From Nitrospirae bacterium MYbin3 (GTDB lineage Bacteria; Nitrospirota; Thermodesulfovibrionia; Thermodesulfovibrionales; Dissulfurispiraceae): DNA of 34,514 bases. Positions 8,681-19,037 of this stretch are shown here, piece by piece. The first letter of the stretch is position 1. Each line of letters opens with the position of its first letter. Below the pieces are notes generated by a model that worked only from the letters and a program-made list of their open reading frames with translations, was not told where the DNA came from and did not search any database. The position numbers were made by a program, and so were the translations under genes. The stretch covers positions 1 through 34,514 of the forward strand of contig PEAD01000030.1 of assembly GCA_002753335.1 (NCBI GenBank). Direction: 5' to 3'.

Positions 8681-10036
8681 TCACTGTATACCATACACTT
8701 TTATTTTACTCAACAATGTTTTGTAGCTGACTTTTAACAGCACTGCCGCTTTGCTCTTGTTGCCGTCGGTTGTGCGCAGAGCATCCTCTATGCGAGCCTT
8801 TTCTGCTATGCGGACCGCCTGACCTGAGGCTGCGAAAAGGGAATCGTCATTAGTTGAACTGCTGTTTTTCTTCTGTTCCGCAAAACCAAGATGTTCAGGC
8901 AGTATTAGTCCTCCATCGCACAATATAACAGCTCTTTCCATGGCGTTTTTAAGCTCTCTTACATTGCCCTTCCATTCATGATTTATAATAAAATCCGGTA
9001 TTTCTTTTGACATATCTGGACAAGCCTTCTTCATTTCATTGCTGAAGAAGTTTAAAAAATATTTTGCCAATGGAATTATGTCGTCTCTTCTTTCTCTTAA
9101 TGGCGGGATATTTATCTGAAACACATTAAGCCTGTAAAACAGATCCTCCCTGAACCTTCCCTGTGCAACTTCATGCTCCAGATTTTTGTTGCTGGCCGCA
9201 ATTACTCTAATATCAACCTTAATGCTTTTGGTGCCCCCCACTCTTTCGAATTCGCCTTCCTGCAATACTCTCAGAAGTTTTGCCTGAAGGTTTAAATCCA
9301 TATCTCCGATTTCATCCAAAAATATTGTACCGTTATGGGCAATCTCGAAGCGCCCTGCCCTGCCTTCAGTTGCGCCGGTAAAAGCGCCTTTTTCATGTCC
9401 GAATAGTTCGTTTTCGATTAAATCTTTTGGTATGGCTGCACAGTTCACAGGAACAAAAGGCTTGTTAGCGCGAGGGCTCGAAAAATGCACCGTCCTTGCC
9501 ACAAGCTCTTTTCCTGTTCCGCTTTCGCCCAGAATCAGCGCCGTTGTTTTTTGCTGTGCCACTCTTTTAGCTTTCTCCAAAACCTCAGACCAAGCTTTGC
9601 TATTTCCTGCCATGTCCGGAATTCTTAAAAAATTCGAGAACTCCTTTTTCAGCGCAATATTTTCCTGCTTTGCAGAGTGTTCGGCAAGTGCCCTTTTAAT
9701 TATCAAAATAAGATGATCGGTGTCAAAAGGTTTTGTTATAAAATCATAAGCCCCCTCTTTAACCGCCCTGACTGCGGTCTCTATGCTGCCGAATGCTGTC
9801 ATAACAACAACAGGAACTGAGGGCACACGTTCTTTTGCGCTCTTCAAAACATCAAACCCGACACCATCAGGAAGCTTTAAGTCTGTGACCACAGCATCTA
9901 TGTTATCTGTGTCAAGCAAGACAATTCCGTCTTTGACACAATAGGCACATTTCACTTCGTATCCTTCCGAGTTAAACGCCATCGAGAGCATATCTGCCAT
10001 GCTTTTTTTGTCTTCAACAATAAGTATTTTATTCAT
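8681..10036 (-). CDS. NtrC-family sigma-54-dependent response regulator
   Basis: I place the start at ATG 10036 (451 aa): AAGGA at 10049-10045 lies eight bases ahead, while the in-frame ATG at 10045 has no spacing to a ribosome site. Domains in order: receiver (acidic pair E8/D9, phospho-acceptor D52, T80, K102); AAA+ sigma-54 activator with Walker A GESGTGKE at 170-177, GAFTGA loop at 217-222 and Walker B FLDEIG near 240; and a Fis-type helix-turn-helix ending KVSYKTLLSKIKVYGI. It should activate RpoN promoters once phosphorylated. No histidine kinase is adjacent. The start overlaps the glnD stop by eight bases, so it is co-translated with the nitrogen sensor. A role like NtrC is a reasonable inference from position, but the family also includes AtoC/ZraR types. 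Confidence 0.9.
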   Translation of the reverse strand: MNKILIVEDKKSMADMLSMAFNSEGYEVKCAYCVKDGIVLLDTDNIDAVVTDLKLPDGVGFDVLKSAKERVPSVPVVVMTAFGSIETAVRAVKEGAYDFITKPFDTDHLILIIKRALAEHSAKQENIALKKEFSNFLRIPDMAGNSKAWSEVLEKAKRVAQQKTTALILGESGTGKELVARTVHFSSPRANKPFVPVNCAAIPKDLIENELFGHEKGAFTGATEGRAGRFEIAHNGTIFLDEIGDMDLNLQAKLLRVLQEGEFERVGGTKSIKVDIRVIAASNKNLEHEVAQGRFREDLFYRLNVFQINIPPLRERRDDIIPLAKYFLNFFSNEMKKACPDMSKEIPDFIINHEWKGNVRELKNAMERAVILCDGGLILPEHLGFAEQKKNSSSTNDDSLFAASGQAVRIAEKARIEDALRTTDGNKSKAAVLLKVSYKTLLSKIKVYGIQ

Positions 10037-12524
10037 AAAGGACATCCTTGATTTTATATAACACAGTCAATACTTTTTCTGCATCCAGCTTACGCATATG
10101 ACTCTGAAGGTAAAAGACATCTCTTGCTATATCGCCGTCAGTATTTATAATAGATGACATTATATTAACATCGCAATCGTATAAAACCTTTGAAATATCA
10201 TGCAGCAACCCTATTCTGTCCGGCACAAAAAATTCGAGTATTGTAGTTTCATCCGATGCCTCATTGTCTATCTCTATAAATTTTTTATATCTATAGTCAA
10301 CAGCTCGGTATGCTGGTTTGTTAATATTCAATTGTATTGTTTCACCCTTATTATGTACAAAACGGATAATGTTATTTTTGACCTGTTCTTCCATTCCGCT
10401 CCACCAAAGCTGTTTCCAGTTTGACACCGTAATTTTATCTACCACAATCCCTTCTTTACCGGTAAAGATTTTCGCGCTTATTATATTGAGCCCCTGGTAG
10501 GTCAGCGCCGCAATGATGCTCAAAAGAAGCCCTTGCCGGTCCTTTGATGCAACTGTTATACATGTGGCCCCATCGCTGCGCTCCTCAATGGATACCGATG
10601 TGCTGAATTCTTTTAGTTTTGCAACCAATAAGTAGTCTTTGGATATGCTGGCATCATCATAAGAATTCAGGTATTTTAAAGGCATCAATGCAATGAACTT
10701 TTCGAGCCCTTCATTTGAGGCTATAATAGACCTGCGTTTCTCGCCGGTTAAAAATCGTTTTGTTTTGGTGTAAAGCTCATTGAGCAGGGATGCTTTCCAT
10801 TTGTTGAAAAATTGAGGATTGACAGCGGACATGTCAGCATAGGTCATTAAATACAAAGAATCAAGGTTGTCGATATTTTCTACAGCCTCAGACAACTGTG
10901 ACACTGTTTCCGGTTCATCCACATCACGGCTGAAAGCAAGTCTAGCCATCAATATATGATGTTTTACGAGAAACTCAACTTTTTTTCTCTCATGCACAGC
11001 AAGGGGCATTCTTTCGAGTATCTGCTTAAGCATGACGTATCCGGCCTCTTCATGCCGATCATGATGCTTTGCTCCGCCTTTTCCAATATCGTGAAGCAGA
11101 ATCGCAAGGTAAAGCAGTTTCTGATCCTGCAGCGGAAAGAAACCTTTAAAAAAAACTGCTCCTTCACTAAAAGGAAAACTTAACCCCTCAAGGTTTTTAA
11201 TGGCCAGCAACGTATGTTCATCAACAGTGTGTGTATGATACGGCTCGTAAATTACAAGGTTTCTTAAACGACCGAATTCAGGTATGTACCTGTCGAGCAG
11301 ATAAGTATTGTGCATTTCCCGAAGAGTTTGATAAACACGCTTGCTTGTCAGAATGTCAAAAAAAAAGGAGTGAGTGGTTCTGGTAAACCGCATGTTTTTT
11401 GAAAAAAACAAAGCTCTGGAAGTCAGCCCCTCCTTCAACTGCCTGCTGAATTTTTTGCCGGTTGCTGAATATATCTTGAAAGCTTCAAAAACATTCTCTG
11501 GGTTTCTCAGGCTGGCCATGTCATTTGCGATAAGCTCATTTTTGGAAAGCGAAAAATTATTATTTATTTTTTTAACTATAAAATTAAGCCTATAACCAAA
11601 ATGCTTTCTGGCAGAAAGACCCATGACATCGTGCAGGGTTTCATTTACTCCCTTAAGTCTGCGATAAAGCATAGACATCATTATTTCCGGAGCTAATAAC
11701 CTTGCGGTATTTCTGATGCCCAGCATTTCGGCAGCCTCCCTGTGTGAATCGAAATCAACAATATCGTTTTTTGATCCTGATATAACATGAAGGCATACGC
11801 GAAGCCGTAAGAGGAATTCATATGCTTTGGTTAAATTAATAGAGGCCCGCTTGCCTAATGCTTTATTCAATTCATCAAGGCTTTCTATCCGAAGCGCAGA
11901 TTTTGCAAGCCAGAATACCGAATGAATATCTCTAAGCCCCCCTATTCCATCTTTGATATTTGGTTCAAGCATATAAAATGAATCGTCATACGCTCCATGC
12001 CGTTTTTCAATATCACTTAAAATTTCGCCTATAAAGTTTTTTCTTTCCCTGAAAAGCAGTTTGGGAAGAACTTCATTTGAATACAAATCAAAAACTGAAA
12101 AACTGCCGGCCACAAACCTCGCATCCAGCATAGAAGTCCTGATGGTAAAATCTTTTGATGCATCAGAAACAGCCTGGTCAATAATTCTGTAACTATGGCT
12201 GATATTTATTCCTCTGTCCCACAGACTGTACAATATTTTCTGGACATTTTGAGAGGTTTCGTAATCTTCTTTTTTTGATAAGAACATAAGGTCTATATCA
12301 GAAAAAGGCGCTATTTCTCTTCGCCCATAGCCACCCACAGCAAGCAGAACAAGATCTTTTTTATTTGAAGCAGGACCGGCAATTTCATAAAAAACAGAAC
12401 GCATATAGGAATCCACATCCAAGGTTAGCGAAGATGTGATAGAAGGTCCTTTAGCCTTTGTGGTTATAAGATTTATTGCTTTATCCAGCAGCTTGGGTGG
12501 AAAATTGGAACAGTCAGTATGCAT
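10029..12524 (-). CDS. glnD: Bifunctional [protein-PII] uridylyltransferase / uridylyl-removing enzyme GlnD
   Basis: An 831-residue protein with the full GlnD layout. The nucleotidyltransferase domain has GGYGRRE at 64-70 and the metal-binding SDIDL with D76 and D78. A GlnD linker domain follows, then an HD hydrolase domain (HTVDEH region; HD pair H478-D479 in LLHDIGKG), and two C-terminal ACT domains that sense glutamine. It uridylylates PII when glutamine is low and removes UMP when glutamine is high, controlling nitrogen assimilation. No PII gene is in the window. The ATG lies six bases after a TGA-TATACT element and has no Shine-Dalgarno, pointing to a leaderless message. It is divergent from fhs across a 169-base gap and leads into the overlapping response-regulator gene. 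Confidence 0.93.
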   Translation of the reverse strand: MHTDCSNFPPKLLDKAINLITTKAKGPSITSSLTLDVDSYMRSVFYEIAGPASNKKDLVLLAVGGYGRREIAPFSDIDLMFLSKKEDYETSQNVQKILYSLWDRGINISHSYRIIDQAVSDASKDFTIRTSMLDARFVAGSFSVFDLYSNEVLPKLLFRERKNFIGEILSDIEKRHGAYDDSFYMLEPNIKDGIGGLRDIHSVFWLAKSALRIESLDELNKALGKRASINLTKAYEFLLRLRVCLHVISGSKNDIVDFDSHREAAEMLGIRNTARLLAPEIMMSMLYRRLKGVNETLHDVMGLSARKHFGYRLNFIVKKINNNFSLSKNELIANDMASLRNPENVFEAFKIYSATGKKFSRQLKEGLTSRALFFSKNMRFTRTTHSFFFDILTSKRVYQTLREMHNTYLLDRYIPEFGRLRNLVIYEPYHTHTVDEHTLLAIKNLEGLSFPFSEGAVFFKGFFPLQDQKLLYLAILLHDIGKGGAKHHDRHEEAGYVMLKQILERMPLAVHERKKVEFLVKHHILMARLAFSRDVDEPETVSQLSEAVENIDNLDSLYLMTYADMSAVNPQFFNKWKASLLNELYTKTKRFLTGEKRRSIIASNEGLEKFIALMPLKYLNSYDDASISKDYLLVAKLKEFSTSVSIEERSDGATCITVASKDRQGLLLSIIAALTYQGLNIISAKIFTGKEGIVVDKITVSNWKQLWWSGMEEQVKNNIIRFVHNKGETIQLNINKPAYRAVDYRYKKFIEIDNEASDETTILEFFVPDRIGLLHDISKVLYDCDVNIMSSIINTDGDIARDVFYLQSHMRKLDAEKVLTVLYKIKDVLYE
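10045..10049 (-). promoter_or_regulatory. Ribosome binding site deciding the response-regulator start
   Basis: AAGGA on the minus strand, inside the last codons of glnD, with eight bases to the ATG at 10036. It favours the shorter start over the ATG nine bases upstream. Confidence 0.55.
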
Positions 12525-12530
12525 TTTTTT

Positions 12531-12536
12531 AGTATA
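12531..12536 (-). promoter_or_regulatory. Candidate extended -10 element for glnD, six bases from the ATG
   Basis: On the minus strand: TGA-TATACT, six A residues, then ATG. The geometry and the nine-base core are identical to those ahead of hypD. A second TATAAT lies further up at 12552-12547 and is an alternative. No Shine-Dalgarno is present. Confidence 0.42.
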
Positions 12537-12584
12537 TCACAGCCGTATTATAGCCAAATTTATCCTTAAGTATCTGACCGGCCA

Positions 12585-12599
12585 ATAAGTATTACTTAT
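12585..12599. promoter_or_regulatory. Perfect 7-bp inverted repeat in the glnD-fhs divergent region
   Basis: ATAAGTA-T-TACTTAT, a 15-base perfect palindrome with a one-base centre, located about midway between the two divergent start regions and upstream of both -10 candidates. It has the shape of an operator for a dimeric regulator; no known regulator consensus is recognised. Confidence 0.3.
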
Positions 12600-12616
12600 A
12601 GCCTTATAAAAATGCA

Positions 12617-12646
12617 TTGTATTTCGGAAGGCATTTATGATATTAT
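12617..12646 (+). promoter_or_regulatory. Candidate sigma-70 promoter for fhs
   Basis: TTGTAT (12617-12622), an 18-base spacer, then TGA-TATTAT with the -10 at 12641-12646. It would give a leader of about 40 bases containing the strong AAGGAGGG at 12682-12689. Confidence 0.4.
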
Positions 12647-12693
12647 CTCAAGCACATTTCCACAAAATAACCACATTATATAAGGAGGGTATT

Positions 12694-14457
12694 ATGCCGC
12701 TTGATCCAACGAAGTACGCAGACTGGCAGATTGCCGAGGCTGCGGAGAAGAACATGAAAACCGTTTACGAACTGGGTGAGAAACTCGGACTCGAAAAACA
12801 GGAACTGCTTCCGCATGGGCACTACGTAGCAAAAATCGATTTCAAGAGTGTTCTTGAGCGTCTTAAAAACAAGCCAGACGGCAAGTATGTTGATGTTACT
12901 GCTATCACTCCTACCCCGCTCGGTGAAGGCAAATCCACAACCACAATAGGCCTTACTCAGGGCCTCGGCAAGAGAGGTAAAAATGTAATTGCTGCAATAC
13001 GTCAGCCTTCCGGTGGACCCACAATGAACATTAAGGGATCAGCAGCAGGAGGCGGACTTTCACAGTGCATACCGCTTACTCCGTTTTCTCTCGGTTTAAC
13101 AGGCGACATAAACGCCATCATAAACTCACACAACCTTGCCATGGTAGCCCTTACATCCAGAATGCAGCATGAGGCCAACTATACCGATGAACAGCTTGCA
13201 AAGCGCAATTTGAGAAGGATTAATATAGACCCGCGCAATGTCGAGATGAAATGGATAATGGACTTCTGCGCACAGGCATTGAGAGAGATAATCATAGGCA
13301 TCGGCGGCAAAAGCGACGGCTTTATGATGAATTCGGGCTTCGCTATTGCGGTGTCATCCGAAATAATGGCCATACTTGCGGTGGCAAAAGACCTGAAGGA
13401 TATGAGAGAAAGAATGGGCAAGATAGTTGTTGCCTACGACAAGAGCGGCAAACCCGTAACAACATCAGACCTTGATGTTGCAGGAGCAATGACCGCATGG
13501 ATGGTTGAAGCACTCAATCCTAACCTTATGCAGACGATAGAAGGCCAGCCAGTGCTTGTGCATGCAGGTCCTTTCGCAAACATAGCAATCGGGCAGTCAT
13601 CAATAATTGCTGACAGAATCGGACTGAAGCTCGGTGATTACAATGTTACAGAATCCGGCTTTGCGGCTGATATAGGATTCGAGAAGTTCTGGAACCTTAA
13701 ATGCAGATTCTCCGGACTTAAGCCAAATGCTGCTGTTCTTGTTGCAACCATAAGGGCGCTAAAGTGCCACGGTGGCGCGCCGATTCCTGTTCCAGGCAAG
13801 CCGCTGCCTGAAGAATACAAGGGAGAAAATGTCGGCTGGGTTGAAAAGGGCTGTGATAACCTAATCCATCTTGTGAATGTTGTAAAAAAGGCGGGCATCA
13901 ACCCGGTTGTTTGCATCAATGCCTTTTATACAGACTCAGACAACGAAATCAAGGCGGTCAGAAGACTCGCAGAAGCCGCAGGAGCAAGAGTTGCGCTGTC
14001 CAAGCACTGGCAGTACGGCGGAGAAGGAGCACTCGAACTGGCTGATGCTGTTGTTGATGCATGCAATGAGCCTAATGATTTCAAATTCCTTTACGAACTT
14101 GAAACCCCGCTTAGGAAAAGAATTGAACTTATTGCCACAGAAGTCTACGGGGCGGATGGAGTTGACTATTCCACAGAAGCGCTCAACAAGGCCAAGAAAA
14201 TGGAGGCCGACCCGGAGATTGCAAAACTGGGGACATGTATGGTTAAAACCCATCTCAGTCTTTCTGACAACCCAAATCTTAAAGGAGTGCCTAAAGGTTG
14301 GAGGCTCCAGATTAGAGACATCCTTACCTATAAAGGTGCGGGCTTTGTGGTTCCTGTTGCAGGCGCAATTAAACTTATGCCCGGCACTGCGTCGGACCCG
14401 GCTTACAGAAGGGTTGACGTTGACGTCGAGACAGGCAAGGTCAAAGGCTTGTTCTAA
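12694..14457 (+). CDS. fhs: Formate-tetrahydrofolate ligase
   Basis: The start is set at ATG 12694 because AAGGAGGG (12682-12689) lies four bases ahead. An in-frame upstream start at 12637 would add residues unlike the family. The product is 587 residues, slightly longer than common 555-560 aa members. The P-loop [10 protein letters not shown] is at about 72-81, and the whole sequence is highly conserved in type. It joins formate to tetrahydrofolate with ATP to give 10-formyl-THF, an entry step of the Wood-Ljungdahl methyl branch and a supplier of C1 units. G+C is high for the window (two sampled 60-base rows 55-60%), as expected for a strongly expressed gene. It is followed by a clear intrinsic terminator, so it is probably monocistronic. 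gcvH-lpdA downstream fit the same C1/glycine network. Confidence 0.97.
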   Translation: MPLDPTKYADWQIAEAAEKNMKTVYELGEKLGLEKQELLPHGHYVAKIDFKSVLERLKNKPDGKYVDVTAITPTPLGEGKSTTTIGLTQGLGKRGKNVIAAIRQPSGGPTMNIKGSAAGGGLSQCIPLTPFSLGLTGDINAIINSHNLAMVALTSRMQHEANYTDEQLAKRNLRRINIDPRNVEMKWIMDFCAQALREIIIGIGGKSDGFMMNSGFAIAVSSEIMAILAVAKDLKDMRERMGKIVVAYDKSGKPVTTSDLDVAGAMTAWMVEALNPNLMQTIEGQPVLVHAGPFANIAIGQSSIIADRIGLKLGDYNVTESGFAADIGFEKFWNLKCRFSGLKPNAAVLVATIRALKCHGGAPIPVPGKPLPEEYKGENVGWVEKGCDNLIHLVNVVKKAGINPVVCINAFYTDSDNEIKAVRRLAEAAGARVALSKHWQYGGEGALELADAVVDACNEPNDFKFLYELETPLRKRIELIATEVYGADGVDYSTEALNKAKKMEADPEIAKLGTCMVKTHLSLSDNPNLKGVPKGWRLQIRDILTYKGAGFVVPVAGAIKLMPGTASDPAYRRVDVDVETGKVKGLF

Positions 14458-14480
14458 ATTCTATAAACAATACACAGCAA

Positions 14481-14510
14481 AAGGGGCAGAGTTTTCTGCC
14501 CCTTTTTTTA
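14481..14510 (+). terminator. Rho-independent terminator after fhs
   Basis: Stem AAGGGGCAGA / TCTGCCCCTT (10 bp, perfect), loop GTTT, then a run of T. It is located 23 bases after the fhs stop and is the best intrinsic terminator in the window. Confidence 0.93.
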
Positions 14511-14555
14511 TTGGTTGTTTATCTGAAGTCAGTATATGATATTATTTCATTGCCT

Positions 14556-15527
14556 ATGGACTTTTTAAACATATATTTTCCTGTCTCGGGAGTTGAAACC
14601 AACCTTCTGTTTCCGCCGCTTGTTGCACTCGTTATTTCGTTTTTCACATCAATGGGAGGTGTTTCAGGTGCTTTTCTGCTTCTTCCATTCCAGATGAGTG
14701 TTATGAATTACACAGCGCCATCTGTGAGCGGCACTAATCATGTTTTTAATATAACGGCTATTCCGAGCGGAGTTTATAGTTTTATCAAAGAGGGGCGCAT
14801 GGCATGGCCTCTCACGTGGGTGGTGATTAGCGGCACTCTCCCGGGCGTGTTTCTCGGCTACTACATACGTGTGCTTTACCTTCCGGACCCAAAGGTTTTT
14901 AAATTTTTTGTTGGCTGCGTGCTTCTGTATATAGGGGTTCGTCTTGTCAAAGATATCTTCTGGAATACCGCTGAAAAAAATCATGCCCTTAAATCAGTTG
15001 AAGAAAAATTCAAAGCAAGGGCTGCTGAAATAAAAAAAGGGAGTGACAATAAACTTGCGGCAGGCATTCCTGTAGATGCGGTTATAAAAACTATTTCAAT
15101 AGGCATCAGAAAAATAGAATACGAGTTCTGGGGAGAGAGATTCTCATTTAATACACTAGGGATGTTCTTACTTGCTGTTGTTGTAGGCATAATCGGCGGG
15201 GTCTATGGCATAGGCGGCGGAGCAATCATTGCACCTTTTTGCGTGGCGGTATTTCAGCTGCCTGTATATACCATTGCAGGTGCAGCGCTCATGGGGACAT
15301 TCATAACTTCATTTGCCGGAGCTATCTTTTTTAGCATCTTACCTTCCTCAGGCGGTGTTGCAGCAATGCCTGACTGGCCCTTGGGAATACTCTTTGGAGC
15401 AGGAGGTTTTGTGGGCATATACCTTGGAGCGAGGGCGCAGAAGTTTGTTCCTCAAATGTTTATTAAGATACTATTAAGCATAATTATAATTTCGGTTGCG
15501 GTGAAATACATCATACTGTTTTTTTAA
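14556..15527 (+). CDS. TauE/SafE (TSUP) family membrane permease
   Basis: A 323-residue integral membrane protein from ATG 14556; an in-frame TTG at 14511 lies in the fhs terminator region and is unlikely. Hydrophobic segments cover the N-terminal part (from about residue 14 to 120), then a charged cytoplasmic stretch (about 125-190, KSVEEKFKAR...), then further membrane helices with glycine-rich motifs (GGVYGIGGGAIIAPF) typical of the second TauE repeat. Family members export sulfite, sulfonates or related organic anions; the substrate here is unknown. No Shine-Dalgarno is visible. A TGA-TATTAT element (TATTAT at 14540-14545) ends ten bases before the ATG, so a very short leader is likely. 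It is separated from fhs by the terminator and from gcvH by 91 bases. Confidence 0.85.
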   Translation: MDFLNIYFPVSGVETNLLFPPLVALVISFFTSMGGVSGAFLLLPFQMSVMNYTAPSVSGTNHVFNITAIPSGVYSFIKEGRMAWPLTWVVISGTLPGVFLGYYIRVLYLPDPKVFKFFVGCVLLYIGVRLVKDIFWNTAEKNHALKSVEEKFKARAAEIKKGSDNKLAAGIPVDAVIKTISIGIRKIEYEFWGERFSFNTLGMFLLAVVVGIIGGVYGIGGGAIIAPFCVAVFQLPVYTIAGAALMGTFITSFAGAIFFSILPSSGGVAAMPDWPLGILFGAGGFVGIYLGARAQKFVPQMFIKILLSIIIISVAVKYIILFF

Positions 15528-15578
15528 TCTACTCAACGCTAAAATTTCTTGACAAAGATGGAAAAAGAGTGAAAACTA

Positions 15579-15587
15579 TGATATACA
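15579..15587 (+). promoter_or_regulatory. Candidate extended -10 promoter for gcvH-lpdA
   Basis: TGA-TATACA at 15579-15587. A perfect TTGACA at 15549-15554 is too far upstream (27 bases) to pair normally. The expected leader is about 25 bases and contains AGGAGGGG at 15606-15613. Confidence 0.35.
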
Positions 15588-15618
15588 AAATCTTTAACAA
15601 CGAACAGGAGGGGTTGTG

Positions 15619-16001
15619 ATGAATCCGGAGGATCTCAAGTACCATAAAGAACACACTTGGGTCAAAGTTTCTGGCAAAAAAGCTACCATAGGAATAACCG
15701 ACTACGCTCAGGAATCTCTAGGAGATATTGTTTATATCGACCTTCCTGAAATAGAAGCTACTGTTGAAGCCGGTACGGAAATGTCAGAAATCGAATCCAC
15801 AAAAGCCACCTCGTCGGTTATTGCGCCTGTAAGCGGAACAATAATCGAGACAAACGAAAAGCTTGCCGATGCTCCGGAGGTTATAAACGAAGAACCTACA
15901 GGCAAGGGCTGGATTGCGGTTATAGAAATGGATGATGCAGCAGAACTAGATGAACTAATGGATTTGGACGATTACGAAAGATATATTGAAGAAGAATCTA
16001 A

Positions 16002-16005
<4 letters not shown>
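15619..16005 (+). CDS. gcvH: Glycine cleavage system H protein
   Basis: 128 residues from ATG 15619; AGGAGGGG at 15606-15613 gives five-base spacing, better than the GTG at 15616. The opening LKYHKEHTWV and the lipoyl domain are typical. The lipoyl-accepting lysine is K62 in EIESTKATS, followed by the conserved APVSG turn. GcvH carries the aminomethyl group between the P, T and L proteins of glycine cleavage. The stop overlaps the lpdA start (ATGA), which couples it to the L protein. gcvP and gcvT are not in the window. A lipoate-binding LbpA role was considered, but no sHdr genes are present and the sequence is an ordinary H protein. Confidence 0.95.
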
Positions 16006-18688
<2,683 letters not shown>

Positions 18689-18701
18689 TCGGGCAGGTTT
18701 G

Positions 18702-19037
18702 ATGCCGGCAAAAACTAATCACAGGGATTTAAGAGGTCAGGTCGTCGCAGAAAAAAAGTTAAGAAACTTTTTCTTCTACTCTATAGCTGCGATAATTCTG
18801 CTTTATTCTGCGACGACCCTATTTTTTGGCGACATGGGCTTTATTAAATTTTTTCACCTCAACAATACGAAGAAGAAACTAGAGGCCGAGATTGTGCAGC
18901 TCGAGAAGCAGAACAAAGAACTTAAAACACAGGTAAGGTCTTTAAAAGAAGACCCCTTCTACATGGAAAAAAGAGCACGAGAGGATTACGGTCTTGCTCA
19001 GAAGGATGAGTATATTTTTAAATTTGACGAGAAATGA
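18702..19037 (+). CDS. ftsB: FtsB/DivIC-like septum formation protein
   Basis: 111 residues from ATG 18702 (a TTG directly before it is less likely). Layout: a short basic cytoplasmic tail, one transmembrane helix at about residues 23-42 (FFYSIAAIILLYSATTLFF), then a coiled coil with leucine/glutamate-rich heptads (KKKLEAEIVQLEKQNKELKT). It ends with a conserved DPFYMEKRAREDYGLAQKDEYIF element. This is the DivIC/FtsB pattern of the divisome, where the protein partners FtsL and FtsQ at the septum. Enolase-ftsB adjacency is widespread in bacteria. The stop overlaps the next gene by four bases (ATGA). Confidence 0.88.
   Translation: MPAKTNHRDLRGQVVAEKKLRNFFFYSIAAIILLYSATTLFFGDMGFIKFFHLNNTKKKLEAEIVQLEKQNKELKTQVRSLKEDPFYMEKRAREDYGLAQKDEYIFKFDEK

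Noticed and set aside
12525..12693. Possible THF or other riboswitch ahead of fhs
   Set aside because: The leader from the best promoter is only about 40 bases, and I see no multi-stem structure or known consensus.
15528..15618. Possible glycine riboswitch ahead of gcvH
   Set aside because: The region is 91 bases, A-rich, without the paired stems of a glycine aptamer.
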